NCBI GenBank assembly: GCA_020697375.1 | Contig: JAJFBJ010000090.1 | Coordinates: 1 to 24,826 of the forward strand | Direction: 5' to 3' | From: Nitrospira sp. | GTDB lineage: Bacteria > Nitrospirota > Nitrospiria > Nitrospirales > Nitrospiraceae | Length of the DNA stretch: 24,826 bases | Part shown: one piece after another, positions 1 to 5,592 of the stretch | Layout: the number at the start of each line of letters is the position of its first letter | How positions within the stretch are numbered: position 1 is the stretch's first letter | Made by a program: the position numbers and the translations under genes | The notes under the pieces: generated by a model | Told to the model about the DNA's origin: nothing | Database searches by the model: none | Seen by the model: the letters and a program-made list of their open reading frames with translations, nothing else

Positions 1-171
1 CTTCGAATGCAGATTCGAGAACTGACACAGTCCAATCTCGATCTCCGGGATCGGTTGAATCAACAAACGCAGCAGCTGCAGGAATTGAAAGAAGAACTGA
101 TACGGCTCCGGCGTGGATCCGACGGCGCGAAACCCAAACCTCCGGCGCCTCGAAAGCCTTCTGCCCGCTGA
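1..171 (+). CDS. C-terminal end of a coiled-coil protein (5' truncated by window edge)
   Basis: Frame 1 is open from the first base to a TGA at 169-171, giving 56 residues with no start inside the window. The visible part is very rich in Gln, Leu, Glu and Arg (for example LNQQTQQLQELKEELIRLRR), with heptad-like spacing of Leu typical of a coiled coil. A short Lys/Pro/Ala-rich basic tail follows. Such tails end many cytoplasmic or envelope coiled-coil proteins, so no family can be named. It converges on the minus-strand pstS-like gene, whose stop lies 42 bases away. I see no convincing terminator in the gap. Confidence 0.6.
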   Translation, partial: LRMQIRELTQSNLDLRDRLNQQTQQLQELKEELIRLRRGSDGAKPKPPAPRKPSAR

Positions 172-212
172 TTCTGCGCACCTATCCAACGGCTCCAACC
201 CATACCACAAGC

Positions 213-1328
213 TTATTGTTTCAAACCGGCGCCGGCCGCAGGCACAGATTCCAATGCCACGCTCAACTTCCCGACCTGATCGATCGGCAATGGATAGAAG
301 CCCGCTCGAGCCACCGCTTCTTGCCCTTCGCGGCTTTTGACATACTCGAGAAATTCCTGCACCGCCGGCGGCAGCGTCGCGCCGGGCGCCTTGTCGAAAT
401 AGAGATACAGGAGGCGGTGAAGCGGGTAGGTTTGGTCGGCTACCGTGGCGGTTGACGGAGTGATCAACGGCATGCCTTCGCTCTCTGCCAACGGCACGAT
501 TCTTACATTCGATGCCTGCAACCCGATCCCGCTGAAACCGATACCCAGTTGGTCACGGCTGAGAGCCAAAATGACCGACGCGGCGCCCGGTTCTTCATGC
601 ATCGTCGGTTTGAAGTCCCCACCGGCCAGCACATGCTCCTGAAAAAATGCTCTGGTCCCGGACTTGCGGTCACGCCCATAGAGCTGAATCGGCGCGTTCT
701 CCCAGCCGTTCCCTAATCCCAGGTTTCCCCAGGATTTGATATCCTGCTCGTATCCCCGGTGGCGGGCCATCGAGAAGACGGCATCCGCCTGCGCCAAGGT
801 CAATCCCGTCAGCGGATTGTCTTTATGGACGTACAGGGCGACGGCGTCGACCGCAATGGGGATAGCGAGGGGCTCGTACCCGCGTTGAAGGGAAAACTGC
901 TTCATCTCGCTGTCCATCAGTTCTCGTGAGCTACTCACGAGCAGCGACTGCTTCGCGCGTTCTTCCTTGACGACAATCCGTCCCGGCTGAGGGGGCAGGA
1001 GGAATTCTGCAATGGCCTTGGTCGATCCTCCTGATTTGAGGTCGATCGCGATTTTGGGCTGACGAGACTGGAAATCCAGGACCAGGCGGCGCATCAGCGC
1101 ATGCATCGTGTCCGATCCCTGCACTTTGAACCCACCGCTGATTTGCGTCTTCGGCCTGTATCGCTCAAGGCTGGGATCGACCAACAGACCGGCGAAGGGT
1201 CCGCTTTGCTCAGCTTGGACTATGTTCAGAGCGCCAAGAAGAAACAGCAGCAGGAAGGACAAGACTCGAGCGCCGGTCAGGCTCCATGTTTGGGGCGACG
1301 GCATCTGAGATTGCGCGGGATGCGCCAT
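213..1328 (-). CDS. PstS-like periplasmic phosphate-binding protein (copy 1)
   Basis: The 371-residue product looks like a PstS-family solute-binding protein, which captures phosphate (or a similar oxyanion) in the periplasm for an ABC importer. An N-terminal signal peptide is visible (hydrophobic VLSFLLLFLLGALNIVQA, cleavage near AEQ). The family landmarks follow in order: GSDTMHALMRRL near the first anion-binding loop, SGGSTKAIAEF for the second loop, AVALYVHKDNPL in the middle, and the hallmark GRDRKSGTRAFF in the second lobe. The start is supported by AGGAG eight bases upstream of the ATG. A second paralogue sits at 5593-6762 on the other strand. Neither is next to pstCAB genes, so the permease partner must lie elsewhere or the protein may act as a sensor or scavenger. 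A four-repeat Pho-type promoter lies upstream (1374-1429). Family assignment is firm; ligand specificity (phosphate versus arsenate) cannot be read from sequence. Confidence 0.9.
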   Translation of the reverse strand: MAHPAQSQMPSPQTWSLTGARVLSFLLLFLLGALNIVQAEQSGPFAGLLVDPSLERYRPKTQISGGFKVQGSDTMHALMRRLVLDFQSRQPKIAIDLKSGGSTKAIAEFLLPPQPGRIVVKEERAKQSLLVSSSRELMDSEMKQFSLQRGYEPLAIPIAVDAVALYVHKDNPLTGLTLAQADAVFSMARHRGYEQDIKSWGNLGLGNGWENAPIQLYGRDRKSGTRAFFQEHVLAGGDFKPTMHEEPGAASVILALSRDQLGIGFSGIGLQASNVRIVPLAESEGMPLITPSTATVADQTYPLHRLLYLYFDKAPGATLPPAVQEFLEYVKSREGQEAVARAGFYPLPIDQVGKLSVALESVPAAGAGLKQ

Positions 1329-1373
1329 ATTGTGATCTCCTGTGAATCTGATCAGAACCTTCGTACAGGATTC

Positions 1374-1429
1374 AGGATAGAACCGGCAGGTTGCGGGAAT
1401 AAAAACGGAGTGTTACAGAATTGTTAACT
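1374..1429 (-). promoter_or_regulatory. Pho-box-type promoter of pstS-like gene 1
   Basis: Read on the minus strand, four 7-mers are spaced exactly 11 bases apart: AGTTAAC (1429-1423), CTGTAAC (1418-1412), CGTTTTT (1407-1401, weak) and CCGCAAC (1396-1390). Ten bases then separate them from the -10-like TATCCT (1379-1374). The same TATCCT and spacing recur before pstS copy 2. PhoB binds 7-mer direct repeats with 4-base spacers ending about 10 bases before the -10 in E. coli. Assignment to a PhoB-type regulator is inference. Confidence 0.75.
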
Positions 1430-1468
1430 CTTCCGATAAACGAGACGGCAACATCATCCTGAATCGAA

Positions 1469-1891
1469 TCATTCCACAAGCTCCTGGATCTGGGTCCTCA
1501 GCATGGCAAACGCCTTGTCAAAAGCGGAGGCTATTTCGGCTTGCGTCCCCTTGGCCTTGGCAGGGTCAGGCGTGCTCCAATGTAACTTCTTCGGATGACC
1601 CGGGAACAGGGGACAACTTTCGCCGGCTGTTTGATCACACACCGTGATGACCAAATCGAACGAGTGGCCTGCAAACTCATTCCATGATTTGCTGCGCGGT
1701 TGACCGGGATCAACACCATGCCGTTTCAACGTTTTTATTGAATCGGGGTGGACATATCCGGCCGGAGAACTGCCTGCGCTCCAGGCGTGATACCGTCCAT
1801 GGCCAAGCTGATTGATCAGCGCTTCAGCCATTATCGAGCGACAGGAATTTCCCGTGCACAAAACCAGTATTTTGATGAGGTCAGAAGCCAT
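1469..1891 (-). CDS. arsC: Arsenate reductase, low-molecular-weight phosphatase type
   Basis: This 140-residue cytoplasmic enzyme is predicted to reduce arsenate to arsenite, which ACR3 (2255-3376) then exports. The P-loop CTGNSCRS near the N-terminus gives the CX5R signature (Cys12, Arg18). Two further cysteines in the VCDQTAGESCP segment (about Cys85 and Cys93) match the redox pair used by the thioredoxin-coupled ArsC class for the disulfide cascade. The conserved Asp-Pro near the end (WSTPDPAKAKG) supplies the general acid of the LMW-PTP fold. The ATG at 1891 is preferred because the family starts a few residues before the P-loop. A TTG at 1903 would add four residues, and neither has a strong Shine-Dalgarno sequence. 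The gene is the last of the ars-like minus-strand cluster, with 79 bases between it and the small membrane protein. Confidence 0.93.
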   Translation of the reverse strand: MASDLIKILVLCTGNSCRSIMAEALINQLGHGRYHAWSAGSSPAGYVHPDSIKTLKRHGVDPGQPRSKSWNEFAGHSFDLVITVCDQTAGESCPLFPGHPKKLHWSTPDPAKAKGTQAEIASAFDKAFAMLRTQIQELVE

Positions 1892-1970
1892 GAGGCATAG
1901 CAATCTGTCGGGTGTCAGGAAGGTTTACCGGAATTAAGGCATCTAAGATCTGTCCGACATCGCATGACGC

Positions 1971-2207
1971 TCAGCAGGATTCACAATAAGAACACAGCAG
2001 ACACAGCAACCCCCGGAGCGTCAGCAAAAGAATAGTAAAGATCAGCACATAGGCGATCCAATCGCGGAACACTTCTCTCAGCGTGACCGGTTTCGCAAGC
2101 CCGGACCACATCTGGTTCTCCCGTTTGTCCCGCGCGAAAAGAAGTAATAGAGGGACAAGTGTGATCACGCTCACCATGCCGATCATGACGGCGTAATTTG
2201 AACTCAT
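1971..2207 (-). CDS. Small membrane protein with cysteine-rich C-terminus
   Basis: This 78-residue product has two predicted membrane segments, about residues 5-25 (MIGMVSVITLVPLLLLF) and 50-70 (WIAYVLIFTILLLTLRGLL), joined by a charged loop. Its last dozen residues carry four cysteines (CLLCSYCESC), suggestive of thiol chemistry or metalloid/metal binding. It lies between acr3 and arsC on the same strand, 47 bases after the acr3 stop, so co-transcription in an ars operon is likely. I do not recognise the family. An overlapping frame in the same stretch lacks hydrophobic segments and looks like a shadow. A role as an accessory arsenic-handling factor is inference from position and the Cys tail only. 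Confidence 0.6.
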   Translation of the reverse strand: MSSNYAVMIGMVSVITLVPLLLLFARDKRENQMWSGLAKPVTLREVFRDWIAYVLIFTILLLTLRGLLCLLCSYCESC

Positions 2208-2254
2208 AAACCGTCGCCATCTACAGTGCTATGCAGCGTAGAAAGCCCAATCAG

Positions 2255-3376
2255 TCATCGGGCCACCGCAGAAGGAAATCCTTGGCTGATGCTCGTCATT
2301 GCAAACCAGTGGCGCGTACGGTTACAGGCCGCACAGACGGAGAGCATCACCGGCACTTCCACGAGCACGCCGACCACCGTCACGAGCGCCGCCCCGGATT
2401 CCGGTCCATACAACGCAATCGCCGTCGCCACGGCAAGTTCGAAAAAGTTACTCGCGCCGATCAGAGCGCCGGGTGCTGCGATGTTGTGCGGCACATTCAA
2501 CCATTTCATCAAGCCATAGGTAAGGGAGGCATTGAAGTAGACCTGGAGTAAAATCGGGATGGCAATCAGCAGCACATGCCAGGCTTTACCGGTAATGTTC
2601 TGCGCTTGGAACGCAAAGATCAGCACCAGGGTCAAGAGGAGCGCCACAATGGTCACAGGAGCGAAGCGCGGCAAAAGCATGTGCTCAAACCATCCTGTGC
2701 CATGCCTGCGTATCAACCACACACGCAAAGCGGCGCCGATCGCCAGTGGGATGACGATAAAGGCCACTACCGAATAGAAAAGGACATGAAACGGGACGGT
2801 CAGTGAGGAGACGCCCGTCACGAGAAGCGTGATGATGGGGGCAAACAGCACGAGCATCAGGAGATCATTCAGGGAGACTTGCACCAGGGTATAGGCAGGA
2901 TCGCCCTTCGTGAGATGACTCCAGACGAAGACCATCGCGGTACAGGGGGCGGCGGCCAGAATAATGGCGCCCGCCATATACTGATCCGCTTCGATCGGGC
3001 TGATCCATGGTGAGAAGACATGGCGAAAAAAGATCCAGGCAAGCAGCGCCATCGAGAACGGTTTAATCAGCCAATTGACAAAAAGGGTGACCAGCAGGCC
3101 TCGCGGTTTGGCCCCGACATGTCGAATCGATGCAAAATCCACTTTCATCATCATCGGAATGATCATGAGCCAGATCAGGACGGCGATCGGGAGATTGATA
3201 TGGCTCTCCCGCCCGAGATCGAGAACCCGAAAAACCTGGACGAAACCGGGGAACCAAGTCCCGATCCCCACGCCGAGGAGCATGCAGAGCCCGACCCACA
3301 AGGACAAGTAACGTTCAAAGAAACCGATGGCGGATGACTGGTCTGCCTGTTCCGTTTTCGCCTTCTTTCCGGCCAT
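2255..3376 (-). CDS. acr3: ACR3-family arsenite efflux transporter
   Basis: This 373-residue integral inner-membrane protein is predicted to expel arsenite. It shows ten hydrophobic segments characteristic of the ACR3/BASS fold. ACR3 landmarks include the conserved-cysteine motif AAPCTAMVFVWS, the paired polar motif SLNDLLMLV and the late GASNFFELAVA motif containing the conserved Glu. The start at 3376 (MAGKKAK) is chosen because AAGGAG lies nine bases upstream. An in-frame ATG at 3439 would add 21 hydrophilic residues with poorer ribosome-binding context. Upstream lie two ArsR-type operators and an intrinsic terminator (3454-3568). Downstream genes are the Cys-tailed membrane protein and arsC, a plausible arsenic-resistance operon. 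No arsR is visible in the window. Confidence 0.94.
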   Translation of the reverse strand: MAGKKAKTEQADQSSAIGFFERYLSLWVGLCMLLGVGIGTWFPGFVQVFRVLDLGRESHINLPIAVLIWLMIIPMMMKVDFASIRHVGAKPRGLLVTLFVNWLIKPFSMALLAWIFFRHVFSPWISPIEADQYMAGAIILAAAPCTAMVFVWSHLTKGDPAYTLVQVSLNDLLMLVLFAPIITLLVTGVSSLTVPFHVLFYSVVAFIVIPLAIGAALRVWLIRRHGTGWFEHMLLPRFAPVTIVALLLTLVLIFAFQAQNITGKAWHVLLIAIPILLQVYFNASLTYGLMKWLNVPHNIAAPGALIGASNFFELAVATAIALYGPESGAALVTVVGVLVEVPVMLSVCAACNRTRHWFAMTSISQGFPSAVAR

Positions 3377-3453
3377 TTTTTGCATCTCCTTACCGTGAGT
3401 CGATCGAACTCGATTTCTCATTTCCGTCGGCTCTTCCATCGCCTCGCTTTCAC

Positions 3454-3469
3454 ATCAAGAACACTTGAT
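3454..3469. promoter_or_regulatory. ArsR-type operator, acr3-proximal copy
   Basis: ATCAA-GAACAC-TTGAT matches exactly the ATCAA-N6-TTGAT inverted repeat known for ArsR/SmtB-family repressors. It lies between the terminator hairpin and the acr3 start. It is the second such site within 110 bases. Confidence 0.65.
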
Positions 3470-3480
3470 ACGTATGAGCT

Positions 3481-3513
3481 AAAAAAAAGCAGTCGCACAG
3501 CCTGTGCGATTGC
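3481..3513 (-). terminator. Intrinsic terminator upstream of acr3
   Basis: On the minus strand an 11-base-pair stem (3513-3503 with 3499-3489, one G-U pair, 3-base loop) is followed by eight consecutive T residues (3488-3481). This is a textbook rho-independent terminator reading in the direction of acr3. It lies downstream of the ArsR-controlled promoter (3539-3568) and upstream of acr3. It may end the winged-helix transcript, or attenuate ars transcription. Confidence 0.75.
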
Positions 3514-3538
3514 TTGATCTTAGCGGCCATCATGATGG

Positions 3539-3568
3539 CTTATATATCAATATAGATTGATATGTCAA
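3539..3568 (-). promoter_or_regulatory. Sigma-70 promoter with ArsR-type operator in its spacer
   Basis: On the minus strand a perfect -35 TTGACA (3568-3563) is followed by an A/T-rich -10 (TATATA at 3546-3541, or TATAAG at 3544-3539 with an 18-base spacer). The spacer is filled by a palindrome with 8-base arms, ATATCAAT-ATAG-ATTGATAT (3544-3563). It contains ATCAA-N6-TTGAT, the ArsR-family consensus (3546-3561). An operator between -35 and -10 is the classic arrangement for arsenite-relieved repression. Confidence 0.75.
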
Positions 3569-3651
3569 ATCCGACGGATCGAAAGCTATCAACGTTGTCT
3601 AAACCATAGGCCACCCACAAGAAACAACTCGATGATCGCTTGCGCATTGGC

Positions 3652-3894
3652 TCAGGCTACACAGGACAACGCCGGCTCCTTGGACGAAACCCGCTCAACG
3701 CCGTACTCAAATCCTCGGCGACGAAGCATGATCTCTCCACGGCGGCTCATCTCATCGACGGTCTTGAATATTTGATTCCAGCTCAGTTCCGGAAGGAGGG
3801 TGACGACTTGCTCCAGCGTCAAGGACTTCCGTATGCGCAACAGATCGAGGATCAGATATTCACTGTTATTGAGGGCGATGGATGGATGGATCAT
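3652..3894 (-). CDS. Small winged-helix-like protein
   Basis: This 80-residue protein is chosen to start at 3894 because AGGAGG precedes that ATG by six bases. A longer frame upstream to 4014 is Arg/Pro-rich and lacks such a site. The body reads like a winged helix: helix 1 (SEYLILDLLRIRKS), helix 2 (LTLEQVVTLLPEL), recognition-type helix (SWNQIFKTVDEMSRRGE) and a basic wing (IMLRRRGFEYGV). This suggests DNA binding or a small regulatory adaptor. It lacks the ELCVCDL-type cysteine motif of ArsR, so it is unlikely to be the arsenite sensor. A Pho-type promoter lies upstream (3980-4035), with ars operators and a terminator downstream, so it sits exactly between the two regulons. Fold is inferred by eye; target unknown. 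Confidence 0.7.
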   Translation of the reverse strand: MIHPSIALNNSEYLILDLLRIRKSLTLEQVVTLLPELSWNQIFKTVDEMSRRGEIMLRRRGFEYGVERVSSKEPALSCVA

Positions 3895-3979
3895 GCGGCT
3901 CCTCCTGGTTGGACTTCCTTTTACTCTCCAGGGCGGCTCGCTCCGAAGAGCCTTTGGTAATGGGGCGCCTCCACGTACC

Positions 3980-4035
3980 ACCCTGCGCCGGCCATGTGTC
4001 TCTGGCATCATCAACCGGTTAAATCTCGGTTAACT
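3980..4035 (-). promoter_or_regulatory. Pho-box-type repeats upstream of the winged-helix gene
   Basis: Minus-strand 7-mers at an 11-base period: AGTTAAC (4035-4029), ATTTAAC (4024-4018), TGATGAT (4013-4007) and GAGACAC (4002-3996). The first three closely parallel those of pstS copy 2. The hexamer ten bases on (CAGGGT, 3985-3980) is a poor -10, so promoter strength is less certain here than at the other sites. Confidence 0.6.
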
Positions 4036-4058
4036 CGTAGAGCCGGACAGGTCTGGCG

Positions 4059-4568
4059 CTAAATCTCGTCACGGCCGAAGACAGACCCTTTTCCGCTGCC
4101 TTCTCCGTAGGCCGGTGAGCAACGCACCGCCACGATCCGCACGGCGCCTAGCGTCAGGAGGATCGCGCCGAGCAACAGTAACTTGCCCTGGTCAGCTTCC
4201 TTGAACCACAGGGAAATGATTTCCGTCAGCATGACGACCAGGATCGTATCGACGATGAAGGTCACTTTGACGCGGCCTTCTGAAAAGTACGTTACGGTGG
4301 TCTTGAACACTTCAACGACCGCCAACAAAATCAATGTATCGACGATGATCTGCCGGAGGCCGACTTCGACCGCCGCGCCGAACAGCAGCCTGATATCCAG
4401 GAAGGTCTTGATCACCCCGCCGGTCAGCGCAATGAGAATCGTCAGGATCAGCAGACTGAGTACGGTTTTGATGCCTTTCATCCAGAGCTCGGTAAGGTCC
4501 ATGTCGATGACCCGCCCCGCAAGATGGGACAGGCGATGTACGCGCGGCTCAAAATTCATAGACATCAT
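4059..4568 (-). CDS. psiE: PsiE-family phosphate-starvation-inducible membrane protein
   Basis: This 169-residue inner-membrane protein has four hydrophobic helices: about residues 35-58 (TVLSLLILTILIALTGGVI), 73-95 (IIVDTLILLAVVEVFKTTV), 104-125 (VTFIVDTILVVMLTEIISLWF) and 134-152 (LLLLGAILLTLGAVRIVAV). This is the PsiE family layout, including the acidic residue within the ILLAVVEVF segment. The start at 4568 follows AAAGGAG by nine bases. A TTG six bases upstream is too close to that site. The gene follows a 39-residue membrane protein by 55 bases, and both lie downstream of a Pho-type promoter (4803-4858). That is independent support for phosphate control, since PsiE of E. coli is itself a Pho-controlled gene. 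Biochemical function of the family is unknown. Confidence 0.82.
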   Translation of the reverse strand: MMSMNFEPRVHRLSHLAGRVIDMDLTELWMKGIKTVLSLLILTILIALTGGVIKTFLDIRLLFGAAVEVGLRQIIVDTLILLAVVEVFKTTVTYFSEGRVKVTFIVDTILVVMLTEIISLWFKEADQGKLLLLGAILLTLGAVRIVAVRCSPAYGEGSGKGSVFGRDEI

Positions 4569-4623
4569 GCGCAAGGACTCCTTTGCTGTTATGGATGAAG
4601 CAGCTCTAGTTGGGGCATGGTGA

Positions 4624-4743
4624 CTATGGCTTCTTCCCGGTCATCCTGTACCACAAGCCCATAAAGAGACCGACAAGCAAGACCATCGCCAAAACAAATG
4701 GTCCATTGGATGACGCCGCCATCGAGAACTCGGCAATCGACAT
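4624..4743 (-). CDS. 39-residue single-pass membrane protein
   Basis: This gene is short and easily missed. ATG at 4743 is preceded by a strong GGAGGAGG-type ribosome-binding site ending about six bases upstream (4749-4756 region). The frame runs 39 codons to TAG at 4624. The product begins MSIAEFSMAASSNGP, continues with one hydrophobic helix (FVLAMVLLVGLFMGLWY) and ends in a basic RMTGKKP tail, a typical small N-out/C-in membrane peptide. It is the first gene after the Pho-type promoter at 4803-4858 and precedes psiE. It may be a small regulator or partner of PsiE or of a transporter. A 78-residue frame overlapping the same stretch lacks a ribosome-binding site and a coherent protein pattern. 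Confidence 0.65.
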   Translation of the reverse strand: MSIAEFSMAASSNGPFVLAMVLLVGLFMGLWYRMTGKKP

Positions 4744-4802
4744 ACAGAACCTCCTCCGTTTGAAGATACGCTGGACATTCAATGAACACAGACAATGAGT
4801 GA

Positions 4803-4858
4803 ATTCTAGGCTGGCTTTGTTTCATCGAGTTGACATCTTCGTTACAGCGTCGTTACTT
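4803..4858 (-). promoter_or_regulatory. Pho-box-type promoter of the 39-aa/psiE operon
   Basis: Minus-strand 7-mers at an exact 11-base period: AAGTAAC (4858-4852), CTGTAAC (4847-4841), ATGTCAA (4836-4830) and ATGAAAC (4825-4819). A 10-base gap follows, then a good -10, TAGAAT (4808-4803). The downstream psiE gene belongs to a phosphate-starvation family, which makes this the best anchor for naming the motif. Confidence 0.78.
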
Positions 4859-4951
4859 CGATCCAGAAGAATTCCGCTATCAGTCGCGGGCATCACTCAA
4901 TGAAAGTCGAATAAGCCACTAACGTGATCCGCGGATGAGCAGAGATGCAGA

Positions 4952-5007
4952 AGTTAATGCGGATTTAACAACCCGCTAATGAGGCGGCAATGCACAGGCC
5001 ATATCCT
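4952..5007 (+). promoter_or_regulatory. Pho-box-type promoter of the lipoprotein pseudogene
   Basis: Plus-strand 7-mers at an 11-base period: AGTTAAT (4952-4958), ATTTAAC (4963-4969), CGCTAAT (4974-4980) and CGGCAAT (4985-4991). Then come ten bases and TATCCT (5002-5007). It is divergent from the psiE promoter. It is a recognisable duplicate of the pstS copy 2 promoter (5444-5499): similarity continues past the -10 to about 5028. Confidence 0.72.
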
Positions 5008-5028
5008 GACGCCAGTTGAAGACATGGC
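4952..5028 (+). repeat. Duplicated promoter segment (second copy 5444-5520)
   Basis: The segments 4952-5028 and 5444-5520 align without gaps over about 77 bases. They share the four Pho half-sites, GCAAT-CACA elements, TATCCTG at the -10 and the downstream run GCCAGTTGAAGACA. One copy drives the broken lipoprotein gene, the other drives pstS copy 2. Confidence 0.7.
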
Positions 5029-5120
5029 GAGACTACAGCACGCTTGTGTTCGGAAGAACCCATGCGCATCGATCCTATCAGCAGTCTCATAAGGATGAGG
5101 CCTTGAGCGGAGATGAATCG

Positions 5121-5374
5121 ATGAATCACGCACTCGTTCGGGCACTGCTTGTTTGGGCCCTCCTCATTTGTGCGGCGATCACATTGAGCGTCAGTTGGAA
5201 TGCAGCAACCCACCGCCACCTCGAACGTTCAATCAAAGCTCCCTTACCTCCATTCGCCTGTATGTCGATGAGTCTGGCGGCGACGGACATAGCGATTCGG
5301 GCAGGGTCGCCACGGATGGGAAGTCTCGCAGCGCCGTCACTGCAGGCTGTGAGGAACAGTCCATTCTCATGTGA
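5121..5374 (+). pseudogene. Decayed, frameshifted copy of the lipoprotein gene at 6938-7633
   Basis: The leader GGAGATGAATCGATG and the start MNHALVRALL at 5121 match the intact gene's leader and MKSALVR start. The signal peptide is read in the frame of 5121. The mature lipoprotein part continues in another frame from 5201: Cys-Ser-Asn-PPPPRT, then SLTSIRLYVDESGGDGHSDSG. This parallels CSSPPPPRT and ITSIRLYVDDRADAVHSHP of the intact protein. The distance from start to the lipobox cysteine is 80 bases here against 66 in the intact gene, so a length change breaks the frame. The copy then loses similarity and stops at 5374, far short of 231 residues. Nucleotide similarity also extends upstream of the gene (near 5053 versus 6875). 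It keeps a seemingly intact Pho-type promoter. Confidence 0.75.
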
Positions 5375-5443
5375 GGACATAGCTCAAAGCCGGACTCCGC
5401 ATGAACCACGGATCGTGACGGCCCGACCCGGGTGAAGAACAAG

Positions 5444-5499
5444 AGTTAACATGAAGTTTACAGCCTGATAATGGACCAGCAATTCACACACCCTATCCT
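5444..5499 (+). promoter_or_regulatory. Pho-box-type promoter of pstS-like gene 2
   Basis: Plus-strand 7-mers at an 11-base period: AGTTAAC (5444-5450), AGTTTAC (5455-5461), TGATAAT (5466-5472) and CAGCAAT (5477-5483). Ten bases later comes TATCCT (5494-5499). Both the motif and the -10 match those of pstS copy 1. The leader to the ATG at 5593 is about 85 bases. Confidence 0.78.
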
Positions 5500-5592
5500 G
5501 TTGCCAGTTGAAGACAATATTCTCTCGGTACTCGTGGGCAGAGCGATCGCTTAGGATACCCGCTACTTAGCTACTTAGTATGGAGGCATGAA

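Larger units (their letters stand above)
3450..3533 (-). other. Possible leaderless 27-residue leader ORF of the ars transcript
   Basis: An ATG at 3533 coincides with the transcription start expected for the promoter at 3539-3568. It opens a 27-codon frame (MMAAKIKQSHRLCDCFF and onward) ending in TGA at 3450. The frame reads through the terminator hairpin and its T-tract (as Phe-Phe-Leu) and through the second ArsR-type operator. It encodes a CDC motif. There is no Shine-Dalgarno sequence. It could be chance; if translated, ribosomes could disrupt the terminator. Confidence 0.25.

Noticed and set aside
1904..1970. A Pho-type repeat before arsC
   Set aside because: Some TTAAT and GTAAAC words occur on the minus strand but they do not hold the 11-base phase or a -10 at the right distance.
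3527..3540. GCCATCATGATGGC palindrome near the ars promoter as a third operator
   Set aside because: It does not match ATCAA-N6-TTGAT and lies after the -10; it may be a chance palindrome at the start of the transcript.
4589..4825. 78-codon minus-strand frame over the 39-residue gene
   Set aside because: No ribosome-binding site and no coherent protein pattern, and its start lies within the Pho-type promoter upstream of the predicted transcript start.
5016..5435. 139-codon plus-strand frame upstream of pstS copy 2
   Set aside because: Only the part from 5121 matches the lipoprotein signal peptide; the rest is out of frame with the matching mature sequence, so the region is called a pseudogene.
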